64,000 bases of DNA. It comes from JAYWXI01 sp036016955. GTDB lineage: Bacteria > Bacteroidota > Bacteroidia > Flavobacteriales > Weeksellaceae. The DNA is taken from contig NZ_JAYWXI010000012.1 in assembly GCF_036016955.1 (NCBI RefSeq), positions 1 to 64,000 on the forward strand, written 5' to 3'. Every line of letters starts with the position of its first letter. Positions within the stretch are counted from its first letter, which is position 1. Made by a program: the position numbers and the translations under genes. Below the pieces are notes generated by a model, which was given only the letters and a program-made list of their open reading frames with translations, was not told where the DNA came from and did no database searches. Positions 9,525-18,298 of this stretch are shown one piece after another.

Positions 9525-11075
9525 TTAAAGTCCGCCTTTGCGGGTGGGTTCTTTTACTTCTGGCCACTTGGCGGTGGTGCCGGTTTGAGGATCGATGGGC
9601 ATTTTTATCCGCTCGGCGGAAGCCTTTTCGGGGTCTTCGCTTGCCATGTAGGTCATAATGGCGATAAGCGCAACGTTGTTTTTTAGTTCGTCAAAGACGA
9701 TTTTGTCGTAAGTGTCGCGGTTGGTATGCCAAGTGTAGGCGCCGTAAGACCAATCCGATGAAATGAGCATAAAGGCAGGAACACCGGCTGCCACAAAGGA
9801 GGCGTGGTCGCTGCTTCCTCCTCCCGGAAAGCCGGGGAACGTGGTTTTGAGGTCTTTCGTCAGTTTTTTTGGAGCGGCATTCAACCAGCGTTGAAGGTAA
9901 TCATAGGAATGGAGAAAGCCTTGTCCGTTGATGTATTGTATTCTTCCGGTTCCGTTATCCTGATTGAACACGGCCTGAATTTTATGCATTTGATCCTTAT
10001 GAGCGGAAACGTATCCACGGCTTCCGTTTAAGCCTTGCTCCTCACTTCCCCAAAGGCCTACGATGATGGTTCTTTTGGGATTAGGGTAAAGTTTTTTCAG
10101 GATTCGGGCCACTTCCATCATGGTAATAACTCCCGTGCCGTTGTCGGTGGCGCCGGTCGCTCCATCCCAAGAATCCAAGTGAGCCGATAGAATCACGTAT
10201 TCGTCGGGCTTTTCGCTTCCTTTGATTTCCGCAACGGTGTTAAATGTGGGGGCCATTCCCAAGTCTTTGGATTGGGCTTTAATTCTTAATCGGGGTTTTA
10301 CGCCGTTACTGAGCATACGGTAGAGTTGGCCGTAGTCTTCCAACGATAAATCGACGGCGGGTATTTTTTTTGTTCCGGCTGAAAAGACTTTGTTTACGCC
10401 GAAGCCGCGTGACCAATTGCTCCACAAAATACCGACGGCACCAGCGTCTTCAAAGGGCTTGTTTAATGTGTGGCGGTTGAAACCCAATATTTCCATGGAT
10501 TTACTCCAGGCTTTGTTGGCTTCATCGGTTTCTTTTTTGTATTTCTCGAAGGTTTCTGGGCTGGCGTGTTCTTTCCAGTTGTATTCGGTTCTTCCGCTGG
10601 GTTGGTATTGGGAAACCATTACGAATTTTCCTTTTACGTTTGGAAGCCACTTTTCAAAATCCGCCTTGCTTGAAAAGAGTGGGAGCATGATGACCTCGGC
10701 GGAAATTCCATTGGCAGGGGTAGACGGCGAGAAGGCCAGTTGGCGGGCTTCCAAGGATTTGACGTAAGGGTACTCCATATCGACAGAAGAAAGCCCTCTT
10801 TCCCACGATTTCCATTCGCCCCATTGTTCGTTTTTGGCCTCAATGCCCCAATTTTTAAAGGTTTTCACAGCCCAGTCATGGGACTGTTGCATTTTAGGAC
10901 TGCCTACCAAGCGGGGGCCGATGCCATCCAAAAGCTCATAGGCTAATTTTTCGAGTTGGGAGTTGGTGTAAGTTTCGTTTACGATGGCTTCCACGGTTTG
11001 CTGCTGGCTTTGCGCGGAGAGGTAAACGGTGGAGGCAAGCGAGAGTGCCCATACCAGTTTGGTGTAGTGTTTCAT
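9525..11075 (-). CDS. Secreted M28-family zinc aminopeptidase
   Basis: 516 residues with a signal peptide (MKHYTKLVWALSLASTVYLSAQ). A PA-like insert (about 120-270) is followed by an M28 catalytic domain. Zinc-site motifs visible are SAHLDSWDG with a following TDNGTG (near 296-313), EEQG (near 343), NQDNG (near 370) and HTNRDT (near 449), which supply the H, D, E, D and H ligands of a two-zinc aminopeptidase. It likely cleaves N-terminal residues from peptides in the periplasm or outside the cell. It is a single gene with terminators on both sides. The exact substrate cannot be read from sequence. Confidence 0.9.
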   Translation of the reverse strand: MKHYTKLVWALSLASTVYLSAQSQQQTVEAIVNETYTNSQLEKLAYELLDGIGPRLVGSPKMQQSHDWAVKTFKNWGIEAKNEQWGEWKSWERGLSSVDMEYPYVKSLEARQLAFSPSTPANGISAEVIMLPLFSSKADFEKWLPNVKGKFVMVSQYQPSGRTEYNWKEHASPETFEKYKKETDEANKAWSKSMEILGFNRHTLNKPFEDAGAVGILWSNWSRGFGVNKVFSAGTKKIPAVDLSLEDYGQLYRMLSNGVKPRLRIKAQSKDLGMAPTFNTVAEIKGSEKPDEYVILSAHLDSWDGATGATDNGTGVITMMEVARILKKLYPNPKRTIIVGLWGSEEQGLNGSRGYVSAHKDQMHKIQAVFNQDNGTGRIQYINGQGFLHSYDYLQRWLNAAPKKLTKDLKTTFPGFPGGGSSDHASFVAAGVPAFMLISSDWSYGAYTWHTNRDTYDKIVFDELKNNVALIAIMTYMASEDPEKASAERIKMPIDPQTGTTAKWPEVKEPTRKGGL

Positions 11076-11124
11076 TCGGTTTTAATTTTTGACCGACAAT
11101 TTAGCAATTAATTTTCATATTAAA

Positions 11125-11153
11125 AAGGACGGCCTTTTCGAAGAGCCGTCCTT
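11125..11153 (-). terminator. Terminator of the DEAD-box helicase gene
   Basis: A 9-bp stem (11125-11133 with 11145-11153), 11-nt loop, followed on the minus strand by a T-run, 14 bp past the helicase stop. Confidence 0.8.
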
Positions 11154-11166
11154 GGGTATGAGGAGA

Positions 11167-12411
11167 TTACGAAGGCCTTCTGGCCGATCCCGTTTTTTTT
11201 ACGTTCCTTTTAAAGCGGTTTTCCGTTTTGGGTTGGGCTCTTACGGGTCGGTTATTGCTGTCCCTTTTTTGTTCGATGAGGTTGTCCGTGTGGTAAGGGT
11301 GGTCTTTCACCACGGGGATTTTTTTGCCGATTAATTTCTCGGTGTTGCGAAGGTTGGCTAAATCCAAACCGTCAACAAAAGAGATGGATTGCCCTTCGTT
11401 ACCCGCTCTTCCGGTTCGTCCGATGCGGTGGACGTAGGTTTCGGAGACGTCGGAAAGCTCGTAGTTGATAACGTGTTTCAATTCGTCGATGTCAATGCCT
11501 CTTGCGGCAATGTCTGTGGCGATGAGAACTCTTGTTTTTCCCGATTTGAAATTGTTAAGGGCGCTTTGCCTTTGATTTTGGGATTTATTGCCATGAATGG
11601 CTTCGGTGGAAATACCGCTTTTTTGCAGTTTTTTTGCAATTTTGTCGGCTCCGTGTTTGGTTCTGGAAAAAACCAAGACCGATTCGGTGATATGGTTTTT
11701 AAGAATATGGGTCAATAGGTCTAGTTTGTTCTCTTTTTCTACGAAATACACGGTTTGTTGTATGGTGTCCGCTGTTGAAGAAACGGGGGTGACGGAAACC
11801 CGAACCGGCTGCGTTAGCATGGCATCGGCCAAATTTTTTATTTCTTCGGGGAAGGTGGCCGAGAAGAACAACGTTTGCCTTTGGGTTGGGAGTAATTTTA
11901 CCACTCTTTTGACATCGTGTACAAACCCCATGTCGAGCATGCGGTCGGCTTCATCCAAAACGAAGATTTCCAAATGTTTAAGCGAGATGAGGCCTTGCCC
12001 GATGAAGTCCAGGAGTCTTCCGGGCGTTGCGATGAGAATGTCGGTTCCTTTTTTCAGGGCATTTTCCTGTGCGCCTTGCTTCACGCCTCCGAAAATCACG
12101 AGGGTTTTCAGCGGAAGGTGCCTTCCGTAAGCCTTGAAGCTCTCGTCAATTTGGATGGCGAGTTCTCTTGTCGGTGTTAGAATTAACGCTTTGATGTGCG
12201 AATTACGGTTGGCTTTTTTGTGGAGGTTTTGCAGGATGGGAATGGCAAAGGCTGCGGTTTTTCCCGTTCCTGTTTGGGCGGTTCCCAAAAGGTCTTTCCC
12301 GCGAAGGATTTCCGGGATGGATTGTTGTTGAATGGGGGTAGGATTAGTATATCCTTCTTCTTGTAGAGCCTTTTGTATGGGCTCAATCAGGTTTAGTTCT
12401 GAGAAATTCAA
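11167..12411 (-). CDS. DEAD-box ATP-dependent RNA helicase, RhlE-like
   Basis: 414 residues with the full DEAD-box motif series: Q-motif region PTPIQQQSIP (24-33), Walker A AQTGTGKT (45-52), PTRELA (80-85), TPGRLLD (129-135), DEAD (153-156), SAT (184-186), then the C-terminal ATDIAARGID and HRIGRTGR. A basic tail of about 45 residues (RFKRNVKKTGSARRPS) likely aids RNA binding. It unwinds short RNA duplexes, typically in ribosome assembly, RNA decay or cold adaptation. The tail and short core suggest the RhlE subfamily. It is single-cistron with a TAnnTTTG box upstream and a terminator downstream. Confidence 0.93.
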   Translation of the reverse strand: MNFSELNLIEPIQKALQEEGYTNPTPIQQQSIPEILRGKDLLGTAQTGTGKTAAFAIPILQNLHKKANRNSHIKALILTPTRELAIQIDESFKAYGRHLPLKTLVIFGGVKQGAQENALKKGTDILIATPGRLLDFIGQGLISLKHLEIFVLDEADRMLDMGFVHDVKRVVKLLPTQRQTLFFSATFPEEIKNLADAMLTQPVRVSVTPVSSTADTIQQTVYFVEKENKLDLLTHILKNHITESVLVFSRTKHGADKIAKKLQKSGISTEAIHGNKSQNQRQSALNNFKSGKTRVLIATDIAARGIDIDELKHVINYELSDVSETYVHRIGRTGRAGNEGQSISFVDGLDLANLRNTEKLIGKKIPVVKDHPYHTDNLIEQKRDSNNRPVRAQPKTENRFKRNVKKTGSARRPS

Positions 12412-12472
12412 ATGAATGAGGTTTGGTTAATGATAAAAAAGTTCCTCCGATAAAAGAGGAATTTTACTTTTG

Positions 12473-12480
12473 CAAAGGTA
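12473..12480 (-). promoter_or_regulatory. -7 box (TACCTTTG) of the helicase gene
   Basis: Minus-strand TAnnTTTG match, 62 bp upstream of the ATG at 12411. This is the Bacteroidota -7 consensus. No clear TTG -33 box is at the expected spacing. Confidence 0.5.
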
Positions 12481-12492
12481 GGTTAAAATAAA

Positions 12493-13497
12493 TTAACCGT
12501 TTGGATGTTCCGATGGGCCGTGCAATTGTTTCCAAATGGCGTCTTTAAGTTCGGTTAGCCCTTCGCCGGTAACGCCCGAGAAAAACAGTGGCTGTCGGTT
12601 TTCTGGGAATTCGGCGGCGATTTCTCGTTTTAGTTCGTCGTCGAGCAAATCGGCTTTCGATACGGATACGATGAAATCTTTGTCGAGCAGTTCGGGGTTG
12701 TATTCTTTGAGTTCGTTTTCAAGAATTTTAAACTCCTGAAAATGATCTTCCGAATCGGACGGGATAAGGAATAAAAGAATAGAATTTCGTTCGATGTGTC
12801 TTAGGAAACGATGGCCTAAGCCTTTTCCTTCGGCTGCGCCTTCGATGATACCGGGAATGTCGGCCATTACGAACGACCTGTAATTTCGGTAATTTACGAT
12901 GCCTAAGTTAGGGGTTAGGGTGGTAAAAGCATAATCGGCAATCTTAGGCTTTGCGGCCGATACCGCCGATAAAAGTGTTGATTTTCCGGCATTGGGAAAT
13001 CCGACCAGTCCCACATCGGCCAGCACTTTCAATTCAAAAACAATATAACCTTCTTCGCCGGGAAGCCCGGGTTGAGCGTAGCGGGGAGTCTGGCTGGTGG
13101 ACGATTTGAAATGTTCGTTGCCCAAGCCGCCTTTTCCTCCTTTCATTAAGATGATCTCCTGTCCGTCTTCCAAAATTTCGCCGATAATTTCGCCGTCTTC
13201 GTTTTTGGCAATTGTTCCGATGGGAACTTCAATGTAGACGTCTTTTCCATCGGCGCCGGTCAGTTGGTTTTTTCCGCCGTTTTCGCCACGCTCAGCCTTT
13301 ACGTGTCGGGTGTAGCGTAAGGGAAGCAGAGTCCACTCGTGGGCATTGCCTTTCATGATGATGTGTCCACCACGTCCGCCGTCGCCGCCGTCGGGGCCTC
13401 CTTTAGGAATGTATTTTTCCCTTCGCAAGTGGGCGGATCCGGCTCCACCGTGGCCGGATTTGCAATGTATTTTTACGTAATCGACAAAGTTTGACAT
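12493..13497 (-). CDS. obg: Obg-family ribosome-assembly GTPase
   Basis: 334 residues. The N-terminal glycine-rich Obg fold runs from MSNFVDYVKIHCKSGHGG to about 155 (GGPDGGDGGRGG). The G domain follows, with G1 GFPNAGKST (about 164-172), the switch region TTLTPNLG, G3 DIPGIIEGA and an NKxD-type SKAD. It binds the large ribosomal subunit and links assembly to growth and the stringent response. I chose the ATG at 13497, not the longer frame to 13569, because Obg proteins begin with this sequence and a hairpin lies in the extra part. It follows adk. Confidence 0.95.
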   Translation of the reverse strand: MSNFVDYVKIHCKSGHGGAGSAHLRREKYIPKGGPDGGDGGRGGHIIMKGNAHEWTLLPLRYTRHVKAERGENGGKNQLTGADGKDVYIEVPIGTIAKNEDGEIIGEILEDGQEIILMKGGKGGLGNEHFKSSTSQTPRYAQPGLPGEEGYIVFELKVLADVGLVGFPNAGKSTLLSAVSAAKPKIADYAFTTLTPNLGIVNYRNYRSFVMADIPGIIEGAAEGKGLGHRFLRHIERNSILLFLIPSDSEDHFQEFKILENELKEYNPELLDKDFIVSVSKADLLDDELKREIAAEFPENRQPLFFSGVTGEGLTELKDAIWKQLHGPSEHPNG

Positions 13498-13522
13498 AGT
13501 ATAGACAGGCTCGGAGTTAAGA

Positions 13523-13573
13523 AAAAGTGATGAATACGGATCCTTTTGGGGATCGGGGGTATCCATCACTTTT
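13523..13573 (-). terminator. Long hairpin between adk and obg
   Basis: A 10-bp outer stem (13523-13532 with 13564-13573) encloses further complementary segments (ATAC/GTAT, GGATCC/GGGATC). On the minus strand it lies 12 bp past the adk stop and is followed by a T-rich stretch. It may act as a terminator or partial attenuator before obg. Confidence 0.65.
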
Positions 13574-13585
13574 GGGGCAATTGTA

Positions 13586-14164
13586 TTATTTTATTTTTTC
13601 GATTTCGGCGTATAGTTTCTCGGAAATTTCGGAAATTTCCCCTACACCGTTGACTTCCACATATTTGCCTTGTTGCTTGTAGAGTTCGGCTACTTCGGCT
13701 GTTTTGGCGTAGTATTCCTTGATGCGGTTTCGGATGATGCCTTCATCGGCGTCATCGCTTCTTCCACTGGTTTCGCCTCTTTTCAGAAGCCTTCCGACGA
13801 GGGTTTCGTCTTCCACCACAAGGGCAAGGCAGAGGTCAATCTTATCGCCGAGAACGTCTTGGACAATCGTTTCCAAAGCTTCGGTCTGTTTAGCGGTTCT
13901 CGGGAATCCGTCAAAAATGAATCCGGCAGCTTGGGTTGGTTTTTTCAGTTCGTCCACCAGCATGTCGATGGTCACTTGGTCGGGAACCAATTCACCTTTA
14001 TCCATGTAAGACTTGGCAAGGGTGCCTAGCTCGGTTTCGTTTTTGATGTTATGGCGGAACAAATCTCCGGTCGAAATTTGTTTGAGGTTAAATTTTTCGA
14101 TAAGATTTTGAGCCTGAGTGCCCTTTCCGCTTCCCGGAGGCCCAAATAATACGATATTGATCAT
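13586..14164 (-). CDS. adk: Adenylate kinase
   Basis: 192 residues, the short form without a zinc-binding LID. P-loop GPPGSGKGT (8-16), AMP-binding region QISTGDLFR, GFPRT (near 84-88) and the Arg-rich LID (GRLLKRGETSGRSDD). It converts ATP plus AMP to two ADP in the cytosol. It lies between hpt (upstream, 24 bp) and obg, an arrangement common in Flavobacteriia. Start ATG is at the canonical MINIVLFGPPG. Confidence 0.96.
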   Translation of the reverse strand: MINIVLFGPPGSGKGTQAQNLIEKFNLKQISTGDLFRHNIKNETELGTLAKSYMDKGELVPDQVTIDMLVDELKKPTQAAGFIFDGFPRTAKQTEALETIVQDVLGDKIDLCLALVVEDETLVGRLLKRGETSGRSDDADEGIIRNRIKEYYAKTAEVAELYKQQGKYVEVNGVGEISEISEKLYAEIEKIK

Positions 14165-14188
14165 CAGATTAGGTTTATTTTGAAAAAA

Positions 14189-14743
14189 TTAATGATTGAT
14201 TCTGCCTTCCGAAAGCTGGTATAAATCCGGTAGGTTTCGTCCGAGTTCGTCATAATCAAGCCCGTAGCCTAGGACGAACTTATTGGGGATTTCTTTGGCC
14301 ACGTAGTGGATTTTGAAATCTTTTTTATAAACCTCCGGTTTGAGTAATAGGGTGGCTACCCTTAGCGATTTTGGACGTTGGGTGCTTTCGAAGTAGTTGT
14401 ACAGACTCTCGATGGTGTTGCCTGTGTCGACAATGTCTTCCATCAGGATGATGGGTCTTCCTTCGACTTCTTTGGTTAGGTCCATTTTTTTGTAGACGAT
14501 TCCTGTAGATTGGGTGCCGGCGTAAGAGCTCATTTGGATGAAGGCGATTTCGCAGGGGCCCGGATAATGTTTCAGAAAATCGGAGAAAAACATGATAACC
14601 CCGTTCAGTACCCCTATGAATACGGGGGTTTCGTCTTTATAATCTTCATACACTTTTAGGGCGAGATCTTTGACGATCTGTTGCAACTCTTCGTTTTTAA
14701 GATAAGGGACAAAGGTTTTGTCGTGAACTGTAATTGTTTCCAT
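14189..14743 (-). CDS. hpt: Hypoxanthine phosphoribosyltransferase
   Basis: 184 residues with the PRPP-binding loop ILMEDIVDTGNT (about 101-112), the flexible loop with SSYAGTQSTG and the C-terminal KFVLGYGLDYDELGRNLP. It salvages hypoxanthine or guanine to IMP or GMP. I use the ATG at 14743 (METITVHDKTF). The longer frame to 14788 runs across a TAATTTTG promoter box. It heads a purine cluster with adk. Confidence 0.94.
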   Translation of the reverse strand: METITVHDKTFVPYLKNEELQQIVKDLALKVYEDYKDETPVFIGVLNGVIMFFSDFLKHYPGPCEIAFIQMSSYAGTQSTGIVYKKMDLTKEVEGRPIILMEDIVDTGNTIESLYNYFESTQRPKSLRVATLLLKPEVYKKDFKIHYVAKEIPNKFVLGYGLDYDELGRNLPDLYQLSEGRINH

Positions 14744-14761
14744 AAATTGGTTTCCAAAGGG

Positions 14762-14769
14762 CAAAATTA
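14762..14769 (-). promoter_or_regulatory. -7 box (TAATTTTG) of hpt
   Basis: Minus-strand TAnnTTTG match 19 bp upstream of the hpt ATG. It also argues against the longer start. Confidence 0.5.
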
Positions 14770-14870
14770 AGGATTTTTTACCAAACAAACGGAGGGCGGA
14801 AAGAAGATGACAACGTGTGGGAAGGTGAAAAAACCTTATATTCGCATTGAAAATTAGAGATTTTAAAATT

Positions 14871-15551
14871 ATGCGGCGTCTTTTTTTTATTGTGATAAAG
14901 GGTATTGGCGGTTTGTTAGGGTTGGTTTTGCTTTATGTTTTTTTGGGGTATTTTGTTCCTTTTTTGCCGGTTCAGGCAGAAGCTACGCCTGAGCCTAAAG
15001 TCGTCAAGGGGTTTATTATGACCAATGGGGTTCATACGGATATCGTGATGCCTGTGGTGTCCGAACAGGTGGACTGGAGTGAGCGTTTTCCTTACGAGAA
15101 TCTTCGGTCTGGAGCATCAGATTACCGTTATATTGCGATAGGCTGGGGGGATAAAGGGTTTTATTTGGATACGCCGACATGGGCGGAATTGAAGCCTTCC
15201 ACGGCGTTAAAGGCGGCGTTTTGGCTGGGAGATGCGGCGGTGCATGCCACGTATTATAAATCGGTGCAAGAAGGAGAGGATGTAAGGGCTTTTACCATGA
15301 CCGAGCGGCAGTACCGCCAGTTGATAGAGTTTATCGACGGTTCGATGGAGAAAAGGGATCAGCGGTATATTCCGATAAAGACCGAGGCGGTTTATGGGGA
15401 TAATGATGCGTTTTATGAAGCGAAAGGCTCGTATAGTTTTTTGCATACTTGTAATACTTGGGCTAATAATGCGCTGAAAGCAGCGGGGCAGAAGGCGGCT
15501 TTATGGACGCCTACGGACTTTGGCCTATTTCGCCATTACGAGAAAAAATAA
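14871..15551 (+). CDS. DUF2459 (TIGR02117-like) membrane-anchored protein
   Basis: 226 residues. An N-terminal hydrophobic anchor (about 8-35) is followed by a periplasmic domain with GFIMTNGVHTDIVMP, AIGWGDKGFYLDTPTW and HTCNTWANNALKAAG. These match the DUF2459/TIGR02117 family, first noted beside urease genes and of unknown biochemical function. The conserved H-x-D, GWGDKGFY and C-N-TW motifs suggest an enzyme, possibly cysteine-peptidase-like, but this is speculation. The ATG at 14871 places the anchor at the N-terminus. The next gene overlaps or closely follows. Confidence 0.85.
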   Translation: MRRLFFIVIKGIGGLLGLVLLYVFLGYFVPFLPVQAEATPEPKVVKGFIMTNGVHTDIVMPVVSEQVDWSERFPYENLRSGASDYRYIAIGWGDKGFYLDTPTWAELKPSTALKAAFWLGDAAVHATYYKSVQEGEDVRAFTMTERQYRQLIEFIDGSMEKRDQRYIPIKTEAVYGDNDAFYEAKGSYSFLHTCNTWANNALKAAGQKAALWTPTDFGLFRHYEKK

Positions 15552-15583
15552 TAATCAACCAGAAAAACATTGGATTTTTGACA

Positions 15584-16654
15584 TTGAAACACATTGCCTA
15601 TATCGAGTTGGATACGCACGCGGAGATAGCCTCACGGTTTATGGCTTTGGCCGAAGGTCTTGACTTTTGTCGGGTGGATTACTATTTCTCGGAGAAAATC
15701 ATGGGACGTTTGGATGCCGGTGGGCTTTCTTCGGGACAGATTTGCGTTGCGGAGGCCTCTGCGTTGCTGGAAGCCATGACCGGGAAGTCTTACGATTTGG
15801 TAGTGATAGGAACCGTGCATCGTTATTTTCGGGTGTTCCGACGGGTGGCGGATCGGTATAAGACGGCCGTGGTGGTTCATAACGTTAATTTTAGCGGATT
15901 GTCGCGGTGGCAATTGCTGCGGGCTGTGATGGAAGGAGATTGGGTTTACCGTTTGAAATTGCTTTTTAGAGAAGGGTTAATGGCGGCTCCTTCCGTTTAC
16001 CGTCTGGCGGATTACCGATTGGTATTGGATAACGGGTTGTCGGGAGCATTGGCAACGATTTGGGACGGGAAATCGAAGGTGCTTCCTTTGTTTTTCAATG
16101 CGTATGGAGAAGGCTCTCGGGAGGCGGAACTTACGGTGGTGGTTCCGGGGGCGGTTTCTCAAAAACGTCGGGATTATGCTCATATTTTAAAGACGCTTGA
16201 GACGTTTACGACTCCGATTAGGGTGGTTTTTTTGGGGAAATGCGAAGGGGCAGAACTGGAGAGGGTAAAGGCTTTTGAACGGACTAAACCGCTGGGAGTT
16301 TCGTTGGTTTATTTTACGGAAAAAGTTCCTCAGGACCGGTTTAACGAATGGATGAAGCGGGCGCATGTTTTGTGGTGTCCTTTGCGTATCGAAACTTCTT
16401 TTTTCGGTTGCAGAGAAGTCTATGGTACGACGAAAATGACGGGGAATTTGGGCGATGCCATTGGTTTTGCCAAGCCGGTTGTTTTTCCCAAGGGGTATGC
16501 TGGTCTTTTGCCTTTTACGGAGGAGGAGTCCGATCGGTTGGAGGCGCAGTTAAGAGCATTGGCTCATCGGACGGAGGCGGATTTTGAAACCTACTCCAAA
16601 GCGAATGTTTCTCGGGCTTTTGAAAGAAGTTTAAACGAAATGCTTGAAGGGTAA
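15584..16654 (+). CDS. Glycosyltransferase-like protein (GT-B type)
   Basis: 356 residues from a TTG start whose product begins as KHIAYIELDTHAEIA. The frame is open to an ATG at 15503, but that would overlap the preceding gene by 49 bp and add residues unlike the family. The N-terminal half resembles a Rossmann domain (SYDLVVIGTVHRYF, TAVVVHNVNF). The C-terminal half carries VVFLGKCEG, HVLWCPLR and a GDAIGFAKPVVFP segment like the donor-site region of GT-B enzymes. The acceptor is unknown. Convergent with a flippase, so an envelope polysaccharide role is plausible. Confidence 0.7.
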   Translation: MKHIAYIELDTHAEIASRFMALAEGLDFCRVDYYFSEKIMGRLDAGGLSSGQICVAEASALLEAMTGKSYDLVVIGTVHRYFRVFRRVADRYKTAVVVHNVNFSGLSRWQLLRAVMEGDWVYRLKLLFREGLMAAPSVYRLADYRLVLDNGLSGALATIWDGKSKVLPLFFNAYGEGSREAELTVVVPGAVSQKRRDYAHILKTLETFTTPIRVVFLGKCEGAELERVKAFERTKPLGVSLVYFTEKVPQDRFNEWMKRAHVLWCPLRIETSFFGCREVYGTTKMTGNLGDAIGFAKPVVFPKGYAGLLPFTEEESDRLEAQLRALAHRTEADFETYSKANVSRAFERSLNEMLEG

Positions 16655-16659
16655 GTCGG

Positions 16660-18138
16660 TTATTTTTTTAATAATCCTTTCATGAAATCTTTGTTTAAAA
16701 AGTGTCCCAGGGGATAGATTTTCATAAAGTGATTGCCGATCAGCAGAATGCCTAAGACTACGAGGGGTTTATAGATCATATTGAGAAAAGGCGTTTCGAA
16801 ACTGGGCAGTAGAATGGCTAAAGTGATGCCGAGAGTACAGAGAATGGTGATGTAGACCATTTCGATGGACAGCGGATAAACTTTAAATTTCAGGTAATTG
16901 AATCCTATTTTAATCAGGTTAAATAGCGTTAGGGAGATGGCGGTTGCCAAGGCGATTCCGACGATGCCCCAATGGGTTTGGGTGATAAAGAGGTGGTTTA
17001 GGAGGATGGTGGTGATGGCCAGAAAGAGCATAATGGGAATGGTGAAGCGGTAGTATCTAGAAAGGGAGATGATATGCCCGTTGAAGCCGGTGGCTAAGTC
17101 GAAGAGCATGGTGAATCCCAAAATCCAAATAACGGGTTGTGCAAGGCGGAGTTGTTCTCCGTTTTTCATGTAGAATGTAAGGTAGGGAAAGCCGACCAAA
17201 ATGCATGAGAAAACCACGGCACCTAAAAAGAATAGGGCTAAAGATGTTTTTTTGTGGAAGCGGTTGAGCTCTTCAAAATTATTTTCTTCGATGGCTTTGT
17301 TGATGAGGGGGGCTGAGATGTTGAAGAGTCCCATTTGCGGGATGGTAACGAAGGAGATGACCGATAGCATGATGCTGTAGATGCCGTTGTCTTCAAAAGT
17401 TAAGAATTCTCCGATCATGTAGTTGTCTACCCGAAAGGCGATGTAATTGCCGATGTTTCCCAGAAATCCGAAAAAGCTGTAACTGAGAATCGAAACCCAT
17501 AGCCGATTGTTTCGGATGAACCCGGTTCCGAAATCGGGGGTTATTTTTTCCAGGCGATTGGCGTAAGTAAAATAGCCTGTAAGGGAGAGGATGAACATCC
17601 CGAAGAAAAAGGCCATGGCGCCAGTTTCCGATAAGCCGGCGAAAAAGAAGAGGCAAAAAGCGCCGATATTGGCTAATTTGGGAAAAAGGTTTTCGAAGAT
17701 GTTGGGGATGGCGATGCGTTTGTAATTGCTGATGTACTTGTTCAGGACGGCGGAGAGGGCGAGCAGCAGAATCAGGGGGAGGATGAGGTTTTTCATTTTC
17801 CACATTTCTAATTTTTGAAAATCGGGGAAGAGGTGAAAAAAGCCCCAAAATCCAGCACAGAAAAGCGTGAAGTTTATTCCGATTCCGACCAGCGAGAGGG
17901 TTAGGAGGTTTTGGTGTTTACCGTTCTTTTGTGCTATGGCGAAAAATTTTACGTTGGAAAAGGAGAGGCCGAAAACCACTATGGGCAGGAGCATTTCGGC
18001 GGTGGGAAGAATAAAGCGCAGTTTTCCGTAGAAATTCATGTCTCTGGGAAAGAGGAAGATAGAGGCGAAAGTTCCGATCAGAAAACCGAAGTAACTGATT
18101 AAAGAGTATTTGAAGCCTTGTCTAGCGATGATGCTCAT
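16660..18138 (-). CDS. Polysaccharide flippase (Wzx/MVF-like)
   Basis: 492 residues with about 12-14 membrane helices, beginning MSIIARQGFKYSLISYFGF, the typical opening of oligosaccharide flippases in Bacteroidota. It likely moves lipid-linked sugars across the inner membrane for surface polysaccharide assembly. Its stop lies 5 bp from the convergent glycosyltransferase stop, and its promoter faces that of the alpha-amylase gene. Confidence 0.82.
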   Translation of the reverse strand: MSIIARQGFKYSLISYFGFLIGTFASIFLFPRDMNFYGKLRFILPTAEMLLPIVVFGLSFSNVKFFAIAQKNGKHQNLLTLSLVGIGINFTLFCAGFWGFFHLFPDFQKLEMWKMKNLILPLILLLALSAVLNKYISNYKRIAIPNIFENLFPKLANIGAFCLFFFAGLSETGAMAFFFGMFILSLTGYFTYANRLEKITPDFGTGFIRNNRLWVSILSYSFFGFLGNIGNYIAFRVDNYMIGEFLTFEDNGIYSIMLSVISFVTIPQMGLFNISAPLINKAIEENNFEELNRFHKKTSLALFFLGAVVFSCILVGFPYLTFYMKNGEQLRLAQPVIWILGFTMLFDLATGFNGHIISLSRYYRFTIPIMLFLAITTILLNHLFITQTHWGIVGIALATAISLTLFNLIKIGFNYLKFKVYPLSIEMVYITILCTLGITLAILLPSFETPFLNMIYKPLVVLGILLIGNHFMKIYPLGHFLNKDFMKGLLKK

Positions 18139-18177
18139 GAATTTCGGGTGTTAGGATTGAAAACGTATAACGTGGGG

Positions 18178-18185
18178 CAAAGATA
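18178..18185 (-). promoter_or_regulatory. -7 box (TATCTTTG) of the flippase gene
   Basis: TAnnTTTG on the minus strand 40 bp upstream of the ATG at 18138. It sits 2 bp from an oppositely directed box at 18188-18195. Confidence 0.5.
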
Positions 18186-18187
18186 AT

Positions 18188-18195
18188 TATTTTTG
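18188..18195 (+). promoter_or_regulatory. -7 box (TATTTTTG) of the amylase gene
   Basis: TAnnTTTG on the plus strand, back to back with the flippase box. It implies a leader of about 100 nt before the ATG at 18299. Confidence 0.4.
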
Positions 18196-18298
18196 TTAAA
18201 AAGTGTTAAAGCTTCTAAGGGGAGGGCTGTTTTTTATCAGGCATGGGGGGCTTGTCTTTTCAAATTCTTATCTTTATCGTCAATTTTATTTTTTTGAT